A DNA stretch of 64,000 nt from Chlorobiota bacterium. GTDB taxonomy: Bacteria > Bacteroidota > Ignavibacteria > OLB7. The notes under the pieces were generated by a model. The model had not been told where the DNA came from, searched no databases, and saw only the letters and a list, made by a program, of their open reading frames with translations. Every line of letters begins with the position of its first letter. Within the stretch, counting starts at the first letter, position 1. The position numbers and the translations under genes were made by a program. The stretch spans positions 1 to 64,000 of the forward strand of contig JAEUSP010000073.1 in assembly GCA_016788565.1 (NCBI GenBank). Direction: 5' to 3'. This document shows, one piece after another, positions 35,155 through 43,349 of this stretch.

Positions 35155-35970
35155 GTGAAAATATCTACCAGATTCAAGCAACAAGGCGGCAACCGTTCCT
35201 CTTTCTCTCTTCTCTTCTCTCTGTGCACTCTGTGCCTCTGTGGTGTTTCCCTCTTCCTGCTCCCGCAAGCAACCACAGCCCAGATACTTGCCGGAAATGC
35301 ACACGGCTTTGTTGGGAAAGAGGTTCAGCTTCCGCTACGGCTGGCCAATGGGGTGGACACCGGAGCGGTGCTCACCATCGAAGGCGCGTTCCAACTCAGC
35401 AACCCGACGGTGTTTTTCCCGGAGCGATTTGTGGTTGCTGCCGGCGATAGCCTGATTGCGCCACGCCTCACAAAACTTACCGACAGCACCTTCACGTTCG
35501 CGCTCACGGTTCGCACAAGCAGCGCAACGCCACGCGCGGAAGGGGACACACTTTTCCGGCTGGCGGGGGAAGCGTTGGCGGGGAACGATTCGGTGTGCGT
35601 GGTCAGCTTCGGCAACCTGCGGCTGAATGGAGGTGAGGTTGGCGCGGCAATCGGGACGATCATCACAACATCTATCGGCACCCCGCGCCCCTACGTGAGG
35701 TTTGCCACGCTGGAGCAAAATTATCCGAACCCTGTGCTTCGGTTCACCCCAACAACATGGGCCTACCGGATTGACAAGGATTCCCCCGTGAAACTGATTT
35801 TGTACACCGATCTTGGTGAAGAATACACCATTCTTGACCAGGGGTTTGTGCCGGCGGGAATTCATCTTATCACTTTCACCCCAGGCTACGATGTCTCGGT
35901 TGGCGTGTATTGGGCGCGCTTAGTGAGCAACAGCGGAGAAGCCTACAAACCGATGCACGTCCTTCGATGA
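35155..35970 (+). CDS. Secreted protein with T9SS-type C-terminal domain
   Basis: 271 residues from GTG at 35155, justified by the GGGAGGTG just upstream; a longer frame back to 34936 lies entirely within the OmpA domain of the previous gene. The N-terminus has a hydrophobic signal stretch (SLCTLCLCGVSLFLLPQ). A beta-sandwich-like middle follows, and the C-terminal 90 residues look like a T9SS sorting domain (LEQNYPNPV, IDKDSPVKLILYTD, AGIHLITFTP, YKPMHVLR). The stop codon overlaps the start of the next gene by ATGA, so the two are translationally coupled. Confidence 0.82.
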   Translation: MKISTRFKQQGGNRSSFSLLFSLCTLCLCGVSLFLLPQATTAQILAGNAHGFVGKEVQLPLRLANGVDTGAVLTIEGAFQLSNPTVFFPERFVVAAGDSLIAPRLTKLTDSTFTFALTVRTSSATPRAEGDTLFRLAGEALAGNDSVCVVSFGNLRLNGGEVGAAIGTIITTSIGTPRPYVRFATLEQNYPNPVLRFTPTTWAYRIDKDSPVKLILYTDLGEEYTILDQGFVPAGIHLITFTPGYDVSVGVYWARLVSNSGEAYKPMHVLR

Positions 35971-37187
35971 TGAACCTGATGCGTACTCTATTTTCCCTCT
36001 CATTCTCTCGCGCGTTTCGGCTCACGTTCCGGTTGCTTGTGGTGGCATTGCTGCTACTGCTTGCGGCCACCGAAGCCGATGCGCAACGCCGTGGTGGCCG
36101 CCGCAATCCGCGCCCGGTGCCAACGCAGCCGCAAGCCGACACGTCGGCGCGGCGGCGGATGATTGAACCGCCCGCGCCGCCACAAGACACCACCGCCCGC
36201 CAAGTTCTTCCCGACAGTATCATGCAGCCGCCGCCGCTTGATTCGGCCCAGCAAGCGCGGCAAGATTCGCTGTACCAAGCGGAGCAAGACTCGCTCTGGA
36301 AATCTATCGGGCTTGATTCTGAGGGACCTGACTTGAACGACTTGATGGATGATCTTATCAAGCATTACTCTCACGGCTGGTTCCCGCAGGCGTTTGCGGC
36401 GCGCTCGCTTTCGTTCACCACGCTTTTCCCCTACGCTGATGTGTTCGACCATGCGAACGATATTCGCTCAACGGGGTTTGTGCCAACAACCGCGCCGTTC
36501 AACCATCACAACCCGTACAGTTCGGGGGAGCGTGAAATTCAGGAGCCGAATCAGAACAAGGAGATTGAGGATGCGGTCTATCCCGTCACTAATTTTTCGG
36601 AGTATGGGCTCAGCTTCACGCTGAACTTGCCGATGCCCGCAATTTTGCGTGCCGATGCCTCGCTGCAAATTGCCGACGGCCTGCTGTTCGCCAACGACAC
36701 CACCCGCAGCTACCTTACGCTGGCTGGCAACAAGGGATCACTGAAGGAGGTGAACACGCTGTTCCTGAGCCAGTATGCGATAGCCGGAAAAATCGGAGTC
36801 AGCATTCCATTCTACGGTGTGTTTTTGGCTTCGGAAGCACTGACGATCGGCTCCTATTATTACCTGAACGTTGGGGTTTCGGGAGCATACACCGTCAGCA
36901 GCAAAGCCACCCAGTACGTGCAGCTTGCGAACGTGAAAGAAGATTTGCGGTACGGCAACGGAATGGACACACTCACGCTGATAGATCAGAGAACACTGAA
37001 CCAGCTTGACCGCGTCCGCACCGCAGCCGAGGTAGCGTTGGGGTGGAATGTGTCGGCAGAGTTCGGGACGTTTTTCTTTGAAGCATTCCTCAGCCGCCAA
37101 CTCAACTCGGTGCTAAACGATGCCGACTGGAAGCAATACTACGTTGGCTTCCGGCTAGGAATTGGCTACCAATGGCTGCCAGAGTGA
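35967..37187 (+). CDS. Predicted secreted/outer-membrane protein of unknown function
   Basis: 406 residues. A signal peptide (about residues 8-34, FRLLVVALLLLLAATEADA) is followed by a proline/arginine-rich, low-complexity stretch (RRGGRRNPRPVPTQPQ) and a glutamine/aspartate-rich linker, then a longer domain with many aromatic beta-strands ending KQYYVGFRLGIGYQWLPE, which suggests an outer-membrane barrel. ATGA overlap with the previous gene makes it the last member of the VWA/OmpA operon. I do not recognise the family. Confidence 0.78.
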   Translation: MMNLMRTLFSLSFSRAFRLTFRLLVVALLLLLAATEADAQRRGGRRNPRPVPTQPQADTSARRRMIEPPAPPQDTTARQVLPDSIMQPPPLDSAQQARQDSLYQAEQDSLWKSIGLDSEGPDLNDLMDDLIKHYSHGWFPQAFAARSLSFTTLFPYADVFDHANDIRSTGFVPTTAPFNHHNPYSSGEREIQEPNQNKEIEDAVYPVTNFSEYGLSFTLNLPMPAILRADASLQIADGLLFANDTTRSYLTLAGNKGSLKEVNTLFLSQYAIAGKIGVSIPFYGVFLASEALTIGSYYYLNVGVSGAYTVSSKATQYVQLANVKEDLRYGNGMDTLTLIDQRTLNQLDRVRTAAEVALGWNVSAEFGTFFFEAFLSRQLNSVLNDADWKQYYVGFRLGIGYQWLPE

Positions 37188-37243
37188 AGGGTGAAGAGTG
37201 AAGAGTGAAAAGTGAAGAGTGAAGGGTGAAGAGTGAAGAGTAG
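37185..37243. repeat. Tandem GAAGAGTGA repeat
   Basis: About 60 bp of the nonamer-like units GAAGAGTGA and GAAGGGTGA, immediately after the operon's stop codon. The same unit recurs near 9715-9740, 9925-9945 and 56955-56989. Confidence 0.85.
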
Positions 37244-37280
37244 AAGGGAAAATGAAGGCAACAAACGTGAAAGAAACATG

Positions 37281-37308
37281 AAAGGGTAGAGCCGTAGCCC
37301 TACCCTTT
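37281..37308. terminator. Candidate bidirectional terminator
   Basis: The inverted repeat AAAGGGTA...TACCCTTT has a loop of about 12 nt. It lies between the plus-strand stop at 37187 and the minus-strand gdh stop at 37363. The T tract is short, so the call is moderate. A CAAATCCTG triplet repeat follows at about 37337-37362. Confidence 0.5.
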
Positions 37309-37362
37309 TCACGCGATTCTTCCACCATCCTCTTAATCCTGCAAATCCTGCAAATCCTGATC

Positions 37363-38871
37363 CTATGGGAAGATTCCAAGCTCCATATACGAGCGGGCCA
37401 CCTTATCAATAGCCACAACAAAGCTGGCGGTCCGCAGGTCCTTCACCCGTTTGTTGGTGTCATAGACATCTTTGATTTGGTAGAAGGAGCCGATCATCGT
37501 CTCCTCAAGCCCGCTATCCACGTAGTCGGCTTCGTCGGCGCCCTGTGTGATGTGAGTACGGACATCGGTAGGAAGCGAAGCCCCGGTCATCTGCTCGATG
37601 GCGGTGACGATGCGGGTGAAGCTGGCTTCATCCGATTTTTTGCCAAGCCGCCCAAACCGAACGTGCGAAAGGTTTTTCAGCCACTCGAAGTAGCTGACCG
37701 TCACGCCGCCAGCGTTGCAGTAGGCATCGGGGATGATGTGGATTCCACGCTTCAGCAGAATATCTTCCCCTTCGGCAGTGGTTGGTCCGTTTGCCCCTTC
37801 GGCAATCATCTTTGCTTTGATGTTCGGTGCGTTGCTGGCCGTTAGCTGGTTCTCCAAAGCTGCCGGAACAAGGATGTCGCAATCCATCGTCATCACGTCG
37901 TTTCCGCGCTTCACATTTTTGGCGTTTTTGAAGTTTAGAATCGAGCCAGTTTCTTTCCGGTGCTTGAAGACTTCATCAACATCCAGTCCGTTCTTGTCAT
38001 AAATCCCCCCTTCCATTTCGCAGATGCCAACGATTGTCGCGCCCCCTTCCTGCAAGAATTTCGCCGACCAATAACCGACGTTTCCAAGCCCTTGCACAAT
38101 CACCCGTTTGTCGTTTAAGCCCGGGGTCATCCCAAACAGCTTCGCGTTCTCGGCTCCGTTCAATGCTTCGCGGATGGAGAAGAACACGCCACGTCCGGTT
38201 GCCGATGCGCGGCCAGCGATTCCCCCTTGCGAGAGCGGTTTGCCGGTGATGCAGGCAATGGCATCAATCTGCCCAGGCATTACCGTTTGGTAGGTGTCGG
38301 CAATCCATGCCATTTCGCGGGCGCTGGTTCCATAGTCCGGGGCGGGAACGTCCACGCCGGGGCCGATGCAGTTCCGCTTAATCAGCTCCATGGTGTAGCG
38401 GCGCGTTACCCGCTCGATCACCTCTTCGCTGTACTTCTTCGGGTCAATCTGGATACCCCCTTTTGCGCCGCCGAACGGAACGTCCACAATGGCGCATTTG
38501 TAGGTCATCAGTGCGGCAAGTGCCATCACCTCATCTTCGGTGACGTGGGTTGCGTAGCGGATTCCACCTTTGGTTGGAAGACGGTGGTGCGAGTGCTGCA
38601 CGCGCCAGCCGGTGAACACCTCGATATCGTTGCCGATGCGAACCGGAAAACGAACCATATAGACCGCGTTGCAGACGCGAATCTGATCCAACAATCCTTT
38701 CGGATAGTCGGTTGCCGAAGCCGCCTTCGAGAAGTTCTTCTCGACGGTTTGGTAGAACGATGGTTCTGCGGACATTAAGTGCGATAGCGCGCCAACGTCG
38801 CTATCCTTCCCATTCTTTGATGATGCTTTTGTTGCCGCTTTGGGGGCGGCTGCTTTTTTGGTTGATGCCAT
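37363..38871 (-). CDS. gdhA: Glutamate dehydrogenase (Glu/Leu/Phe/Val family)
   Basis: 502 residues. Typical features are KGGIRYATHVTEDEVMALA, the catalytic-lysine segment PFGGAKGGI, GPGVDVPAPD and the nucleotide-binding VIVQGLGNVG. The long N-terminal extension (Ala/Lys-rich, about 30 residues) is unusual, and a start at the internal MSAEPSFYQ is possible. It interconverts glutamate and 2-oxoglutarate with NAD(P). It lies after hppD and an aminotransferase on the same strand, each 99-110 bp apart, so it could recycle the amino-group acceptor. Confidence 0.92.
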   Translation of the reverse strand: MASTKKAAAPKAATKASSKNGKDSDVGALSHLMSAEPSFYQTVEKNFSKAASATDYPKGLLDQIRVCNAVYMVRFPVRIGNDIEVFTGWRVQHSHHRLPTKGGIRYATHVTEDEVMALAALMTYKCAIVDVPFGGAKGGIQIDPKKYSEEVIERVTRRYTMELIKRNCIGPGVDVPAPDYGTSAREMAWIADTYQTVMPGQIDAIACITGKPLSQGGIAGRASATGRGVFFSIREALNGAENAKLFGMTPGLNDKRVIVQGLGNVGYWSAKFLQEGGATIVGICEMEGGIYDKNGLDVDEVFKHRKETGSILNFKNAKNVKRGNDVMTMDCDILVPAALENQLTASNAPNIKAKMIAEGANGPTTAEGEDILLKRGIHIIPDAYCNAGGVTVSYFEWLKNLSHVRFGRLGKKSDEASFTRIVTAIEQMTGASLPTDVRTHITQGADEADYVDSGLEETMIGSFYQIKDVYDTNKRVKDLRTASFVVAIDKVARSYMELGIFP

Positions 38872-38970
38872 GATTGTTCTCTCTGCGTGTATGTGTCAGT
38901 GAGCAATGACGTTCTATTTCTGTATCCCCGCCAAACGGTTTTGTTGAACCGCTTGGCGGGGACCCGCTTT

Positions 38971-40095
38971 TTACAAGTTTCCGCGCTCGGCTTGGTCGCG
39001 CTCAATCGCCTCGAACAACGCCTTGAAGTTCCCTTTGCCAAACGACTCCCCGCCGCGACGCTGGATAAACTCAAAGAAAAGCGTTGGGCGATCCTCCAAC
39101 GGACGGGTGAAGATTTGCAGCATGTACCCCTTGTCGTCGCTGTCCACAAGGATGTTCAGCTTCCGAAGGTCTTCGATGGATTCCTGAATATCCCCCACAC
39201 GCTCCTGAAGATCGTCGTAGTAGCTGCCGGGAACCACCATGAAGTCCACACCGTTGTCGCGCATGGTGGCGATGGATTGCAGGATGTCCTGGCACTCGAT
39301 AGCAATATGCTGCACCCCTGCACCCTGGTAGAACTTCACGTACTCCTCAATCTGCGATTTCTTCAGCCCTTCGGCTGGCTCGTTGATTGGGAATTTGATC
39401 CACTTGTTTTCGTTGGCAACTACTGTGGAGCGGAGCGCGGAGTATTCGGTGGAGATGTCCTTGTCGTCGAAACTGACGAATCGGCTGAACCCGAAAACGT
39501 TCTTGTAGAAGTTGACGGTGTCTTCCATCTTGTTCCAATCAACGTTCCCCACAACGTGATCCACGTGCTTCAGCCCAATCGGGGCAGCAAGCGCGTCCTG
39601 GCGCGGAGCAAAGTTCGGGAGGAATGCGCCGTTGTAGTTGCGGCGTTCCACAAAGCTGTGGACGGTGTCGCCGTAGGTGGCAACCGTGGCAATTTTCACC
39701 GTGCCGTTGGCATCGCTGAACTCCACCGGCTCCATCACCCCGCGCGCGCCACGCTCGGTGGCAATCCGGTAGGCTTCCTCGGCATCTTCCACGTGGATGG
39801 CGATGTCGCGCACGCCGTCGCCATGCTTGTAGATGTGGTCGGCAATCGGGTTTTCCGGGTTCATTGGTGTGGTCAGCACAAGGCGGACTTTCCCTTGCTC
39901 CAGAAGGTAGCTTGCGCGGTCGCGCACGCCGGTTTCCGGGCCGCAGTAGCCGGTTAGCGCAAAGCCCATTGCGCGGCGGTAGAAGTACGCGGCCTGCTTT
40001 GCGTTGCCAACGTAAAACTCAATGTGATGCGTGCCATGAATCTTGAACAGGTCTTGCGCCTGCTCAACTTCACGTAGTTGTTCGGATGTTTCCAT
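38971..40095 (-). CDS. hppD: 4-hydroxyphenylpyruvate dioxygenase
   Basis: 374 residues, normal for the bacterial enzyme. The iron ligands fit: His in LKHVDHVVGNV, His in VQHIAIECQD, and Glu in PTLFFEFIQRRG. It oxidises 4-hydroxyphenylpyruvate to homogentisate in tyrosine catabolism. ATG at 40095 is chosen, because the longer frame adds 26 non-conserved residues. Genes for homogentisate ring cleavage are not in the window. Its neighbour is an aminotransferase that may supply the keto acid. Confidence 0.95.
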   Translation of the reverse strand: METSEQLREVEQAQDLFKIHGTHHIEFYVGNAKQAAYFYRRAMGFALTGYCGPETGVRDRASYLLEQGKVRLVLTTPMNPENPIADHIYKHGDGVRDIAIHVEDAEEAYRIATERGARGVMEPVEFSDANGTVKIATVATYGDTVHSFVERRNYNGAFLPNFAPRQDALAAPIGLKHVDHVVGNVDWNKMEDTVNFYKNVFGFSRFVSFDDKDISTEYSALRSTVVANENKWIKFPINEPAEGLKKSQIEEYVKFYQGAGVQHIAIECQDILQSIATMRDNGVDFMVVPGSYYDDLQERVGDIQESIEDLRKLNILVDSDDKGYMLQIFTRPLEDRPTLFFEFIQRRGGESFGKGNFKALFEAIERDQAERGNL

Positions 40096-40205
40096 GTTCG
40101 GGAAAAATATGTGTTGATGGTTGGTACTGTTCTGCTTGTGAACCCCGCAACTGGCGCCGAAGGCTTCGGCCAAAAACTGAGCAAAGTGAGTGGAAGTACG
40201 GGTTG

Positions 40206-41306
40206 TTAATGGACCAGTTCCTCGTTCAAAATTTCCTCCAATGCTTCCACGCAGCGGACGTTTTGCTCCATTGTGCCGGTGGAAATCCGAAGGCAGTTCG
40301 GAAGCCCAAACGCGGCAAGCGGGCGGGTGATAACGCCCCGCTGCATCAGCCCGTTGAATATCCGCATCATCCGGTCGTGGTCGCGGAAGTCAATCATCAC
40401 GAAGTTGGCAAGGGTTGGCACAAAACGCAGCCCCATCCGCTCGAACTCACGGTGGTAGTACAACACCGACTCGCGGTTCAGCTCAACGGTGCGGCGCAAA
40501 AAATCTTCGTCTTGCAGGGCTGCCAATCCGGCTTCTTCGGCGGGGGTGTTCGGCTCGAACGGGAGCTTCACTTTCATCATTTTGCCGATGATGTCCGAGT
40601 GTGCCATGCCGTAGCCGATGCGGATTCCGGCAAGGCCGTAGGCTTTGCTGAAGGTGCGGACGGTCAGAACGTTATCCCAGCGGTAGTGCATCGAGTCGGG
40701 GTAATCGGGCCAGCCGTCGGCGTACTCAAAGTAGGCTTCATCAAGGATCACCAGAATGTGTTCCGGCACTTTCCCCATGAAGCGTTCCAGGGCGTTGGTT
40801 GTGACGGCGGTTCCGGTGGGGTTGTTCGGGTTGGCGATGTAGATGATCTTGGTTTTGTCGTTGATCTTCCGCAGAATTCCATCCAGATCGTACCCGTTGT
40901 TCCGCTGCGGAACGTAGTGGGTTTTCTTCCCGGAAGCGTGGGCAAGCACCAGAAACCCCACAAACGTCCCCTCGCTGCTGATCATCTCATCCTCACCATC
41001 CAAAAACGTGTGCAACGCTGTGCTGATGATAGACTCACCACCGCTGCCGCAGATCACATTCTCTGGCCGGATCACAAACCGCGTGGCCAATGCTTGGCGC
41101 AACCGCAGCCCAGCATCGGGATAGTGAGTAAGGTGCTGCAACGATTCGGCAGCTGCTTGCAGGGCCAGCGGGGATGAACCAAGGGGATTTTCGTTGGAAG
41201 CAAGTTTCACCGCGCCGGTGATTCCTAACTCTTGCTCAACTTCGGCAACGGATTTGCCAGGCTGGTAAGCCCGTAACGAGGCGATATGGGAAGGGACTGC
41301 GATCAT
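40206..41306 (-). CDS. hisC: Histidinol-phosphate/aromatic aminotransferase (HisC family)
   Basis: 366 residues. The PLP lysine is Lys221 in FSKAYGLAGIRIGYG, with ANPNNPTGT before it and LDEAYFEYAD after. Short HisC-type enzymes catalyse the histidinol-phosphate step, but many also transaminate aromatic keto acids. Next to hppD and gdh, and with no other his gene here, an aromatic role (making 4-hydroxyphenylpyruvate from tyrosine) is an alternative. ATG at 41306 is chosen for the family-typical N-terminus, as the longer frame adds 40 residues. Confidence 0.88.
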   Translation of the reverse strand: MIAVPSHIASLRAYQPGKSVAEVEQELGITGAVKLASNENPLGSSPLALQAAAESLQHLTHYPDAGLRLRQALATRFVIRPENVICGSGGESIISTALHTFLDGEDEMISSEGTFVGFLVLAHASGKKTHYVPQRNNGYDLDGILRKINDKTKIIYIANPNNPTGTAVTTNALERFMGKVPEHILVILDEAYFEYADGWPDYPDSMHYRWDNVLTVRTFSKAYGLAGIRIGYGMAHSDIIGKMMKVKLPFEPNTPAEEAGLAALQDEDFLRRTVELNRESVLYYHREFERMGLRFVPTLANFVMIDFRDHDRMMRIFNGLMQRGVITRPLAAFGLPNCLRISTGTMEQNVRCVEALEEILNEELVH

Positions 41307-41597
41307 GGAGTACCTGGGAAGCGGGCCGGTAAAAAGCCACAGGTTTGGATTGAAGGACAGGGGCAAAAATAGCAAAGCATTGTTGGAAAGCAACTGAACT
41401 TCTTTGCGGTTGGCAGACCACCGCACAAACTGTTAAGCACGGCAAAAAAAATCCCCATTCCCCACACTATTCTCACACCATTCCCCCCCCCAATTCGTCA
41501 AGAGAATGTGGCCAAAACCATGCAACCTGTTGGCTGTTCCCTTGCCACCGGAAGACCGCACAGACAACACCCAAGCAACCACTGACCAGGCACCGCC

Positions 41598-42011
41598 ATG
41601 ATGCTCACAACCGTCAACTCAAACGCGATTCACGCAATCGGCTACGACCCGAAAACCCGCCAGCTGGAGGTGATCTTCACCGGCGGCGGAATCTACCTTT
41701 TCCAGAATGTGCCGCAGGATGTCTTCCTCCAATTCCTCCGCTCCCCTTCCAAAGGGAGCTTCTTCCGCCGGCGAATCCAGGGGCGGTTCCGGCAGGAGCG
41801 GTTGGGGCGGCTGACAAAACGCCAGGAAGCACGCCGCCAAGCAAAACATCCGCCAACAGCGGAAGCAACCGTGGAAGCAACCCAGGCAGTCGTGGCCACC
41901 GAGCACACCCCCGCCAGCGCGCCGCCAACCGCCGCCGTGCTGGCGGAACAATCCATTGTGCCCCGCCCCGCTGTACGCCGCACCGCCCGCGTGGTGCCGA
42001 TGTCGGCATAA
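41598..42011 (+). CDS. KTSC-domain protein
   Basis: 137 residues. The first 65 match the KTSC domain pattern: VNSNAIHAIGYDPKTRQLEV, GGIYLFQNVP, and FLRSPSKGSFFRRRIQGRF. This domain is often found in phage or recombination-associated proteins and as a lysyl-tRNA-synthetase-adjacent module. The remaining half is alanine/proline/arginine-rich and looks disordered. The gene converges with no neighbour and is followed 92 bp later by ispH on the same strand. Function unknown. Confidence 0.8.
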   Translation: MMLTTVNSNAIHAIGYDPKTRQLEVIFTGGGIYLFQNVPQDVFLQFLRSPSKGSFFRRRIQGRFRQERLGRLTKRQEARRQAKHPPTAEATVEATQAVVATEHTPASAPPTAAVLAEQSIVPRPAVRRTARVVPMSA

Positions 42012-42103
42012 ACCTTGTGACGTGCTTCCCCCCGCGAAGCCGCTATTTTTACACCGGGGCAGGCAACCGCTCTGCTCCGGTTTCTTTTTATCCAGCACAG
42101 CCA

Positions 42104-43345
42104 ATGGCACGCACGTTCGACATTCCCGTTTTCTACCGCTCGCCGATCATCTCGGTGGTGAAAAATGCCCGAAAACTGCAAGACCCCCGCCGCAGAGATT
42201 ACGCCCCTTCCGTGCTTGATTTTGGGCCAATCGTGTTCCGGTTAGCCAGGCATTTTGGGTTCTGTTTCGGGGTGGAAAACGCCATCGAGATTGCCTACCG
42301 TGCGGTTGAGCAGCATCCCGACAAACGAATTTTTCTGCTGTCGGAAATGATCCACAACCCCCACGTGAATAACGACCTGCGCCGGCGCGGTGTGCAGTTT
42401 ATGATGACCACATCGGGCCAGCAGTTAGTTGGCTGGGATGACCTTTCCAGCGATGACATTGTGATTGTGCCGGCATTCGGAACCACGCTGGAAATCCAGC
42501 AGCAGCTTAGCCAGCGCGGCATTGACCCCTACCGCTACGACACCACTTGCCCGTTTGTCGAGAAAGTCTGGAACCGCACCGCAACGCTTGGCCAGCGCGA
42601 TTGCACCGTGGTGGTGCATGGCAAATGGAACCACGAAGAAACCCGCGCTACGTTCAGCCACAGCCGAAGCAGCGCGCCAACGGTGGTGGTGGAAAACATG
42701 GAGGAAACCGAACGGCTGGCAGCAATCATTGAAGCAAAAGAAGGGGTGGAAAAATTTGAAGAATGGTTCCGGGACAGAAGCTCTGAAGGGTTCAATCCGG
42801 CCACCGATCTAAGCCGGATTGGGGTAGTGAACCAGACCACCATGCTGGCCCAGGAAACACAAGCCATTGCCGACCGATTGCGCCAAGCAATGGCAACCCG
42901 CTACGGCCAAGACTCCATCGCCGAACACTTTGCCGACACCCGCGACACCCTGTGCTACGCCACCAACGAAAATCAAGGGGCCACCAGCGCGCTGATTGAT
43001 TCCGGTGGGGATTTGGCGATTGTGGTGGGGGGCTACAACAGCTCGAACACCTCACATCTGGTTGAGCTTTGCCAGGAGCAGATGCCAACCTACTTCATCC
43101 GCGATGCCGGCGAAATTCTTAGCCAATCCGCCATCCGCCATTTCGATATCCACACCGCGACGGAGGCCGTGACCGAAGGGTGGCTTCCGACACTGGATCG
43201 CCCGATTCAGCTTGTGCTCACCAGCGGCGCTTCCTGCCCCGACGCGCTGGTGGATGCGGTGATCCAATCCCTCCTTACCTTTTATCCAACGGCCCGCTCA
43301 ATCGAAGAAGTTTTGGGGGCATTCCAGGAACGAACATCATCGTAG
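42104..43345 (+). CDS. ispH: 4-hydroxy-3-methylbut-2-enyl diphosphate reductase
   Basis: 413 residues, of the longer (cyanobacterial/plant-like) size class. Three iron-sulfur cysteines are seen: Cys54 in HFGFCFGVENA, Cys149 in RYDTTCPFVEKV and the C-terminal one in TSGASCPDALVD. It makes isopentenyl and dimethylallyl diphosphate, the last step of the MEP pathway. The start at 42104 is chosen because the longer frame adds 29 non-conserved residues. Its stop is followed 4 bp later by the glycosidase gene. Confidence 0.93.
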   Translation: MARTFDIPVFYRSPIISVVKNARKLQDPRRRDYAPSVLDFGPIVFRLARHFGFCFGVENAIEIAYRAVEQHPDKRIFLLSEMIHNPHVNNDLRRRGVQFMMTTSGQQLVGWDDLSSDDIVIVPAFGTTLEIQQQLSQRGIDPYRYDTTCPFVEKVWNRTATLGQRDCTVVVHGKWNHEETRATFSHSRSSAPTVVVENMEETERLAAIIEAKEGVEKFEEWFRDRSSEGFNPATDLSRIGVVNQTTMLAQETQAIADRLRQAMATRYGQDSIAEHFADTRDTLCYATNENQGATSALIDSGGDLAIVVGGYNSSNTSHLVELCQEQMPTYFIRDAGEILSQSAIRHFDIHTATEAVTEGWLPTLDRPIQLVLTSGASCPDALVDAVIQSLLTFYPTARSIEEVLGAFQERTSS

Positions 43346-43349
43346 CCGT

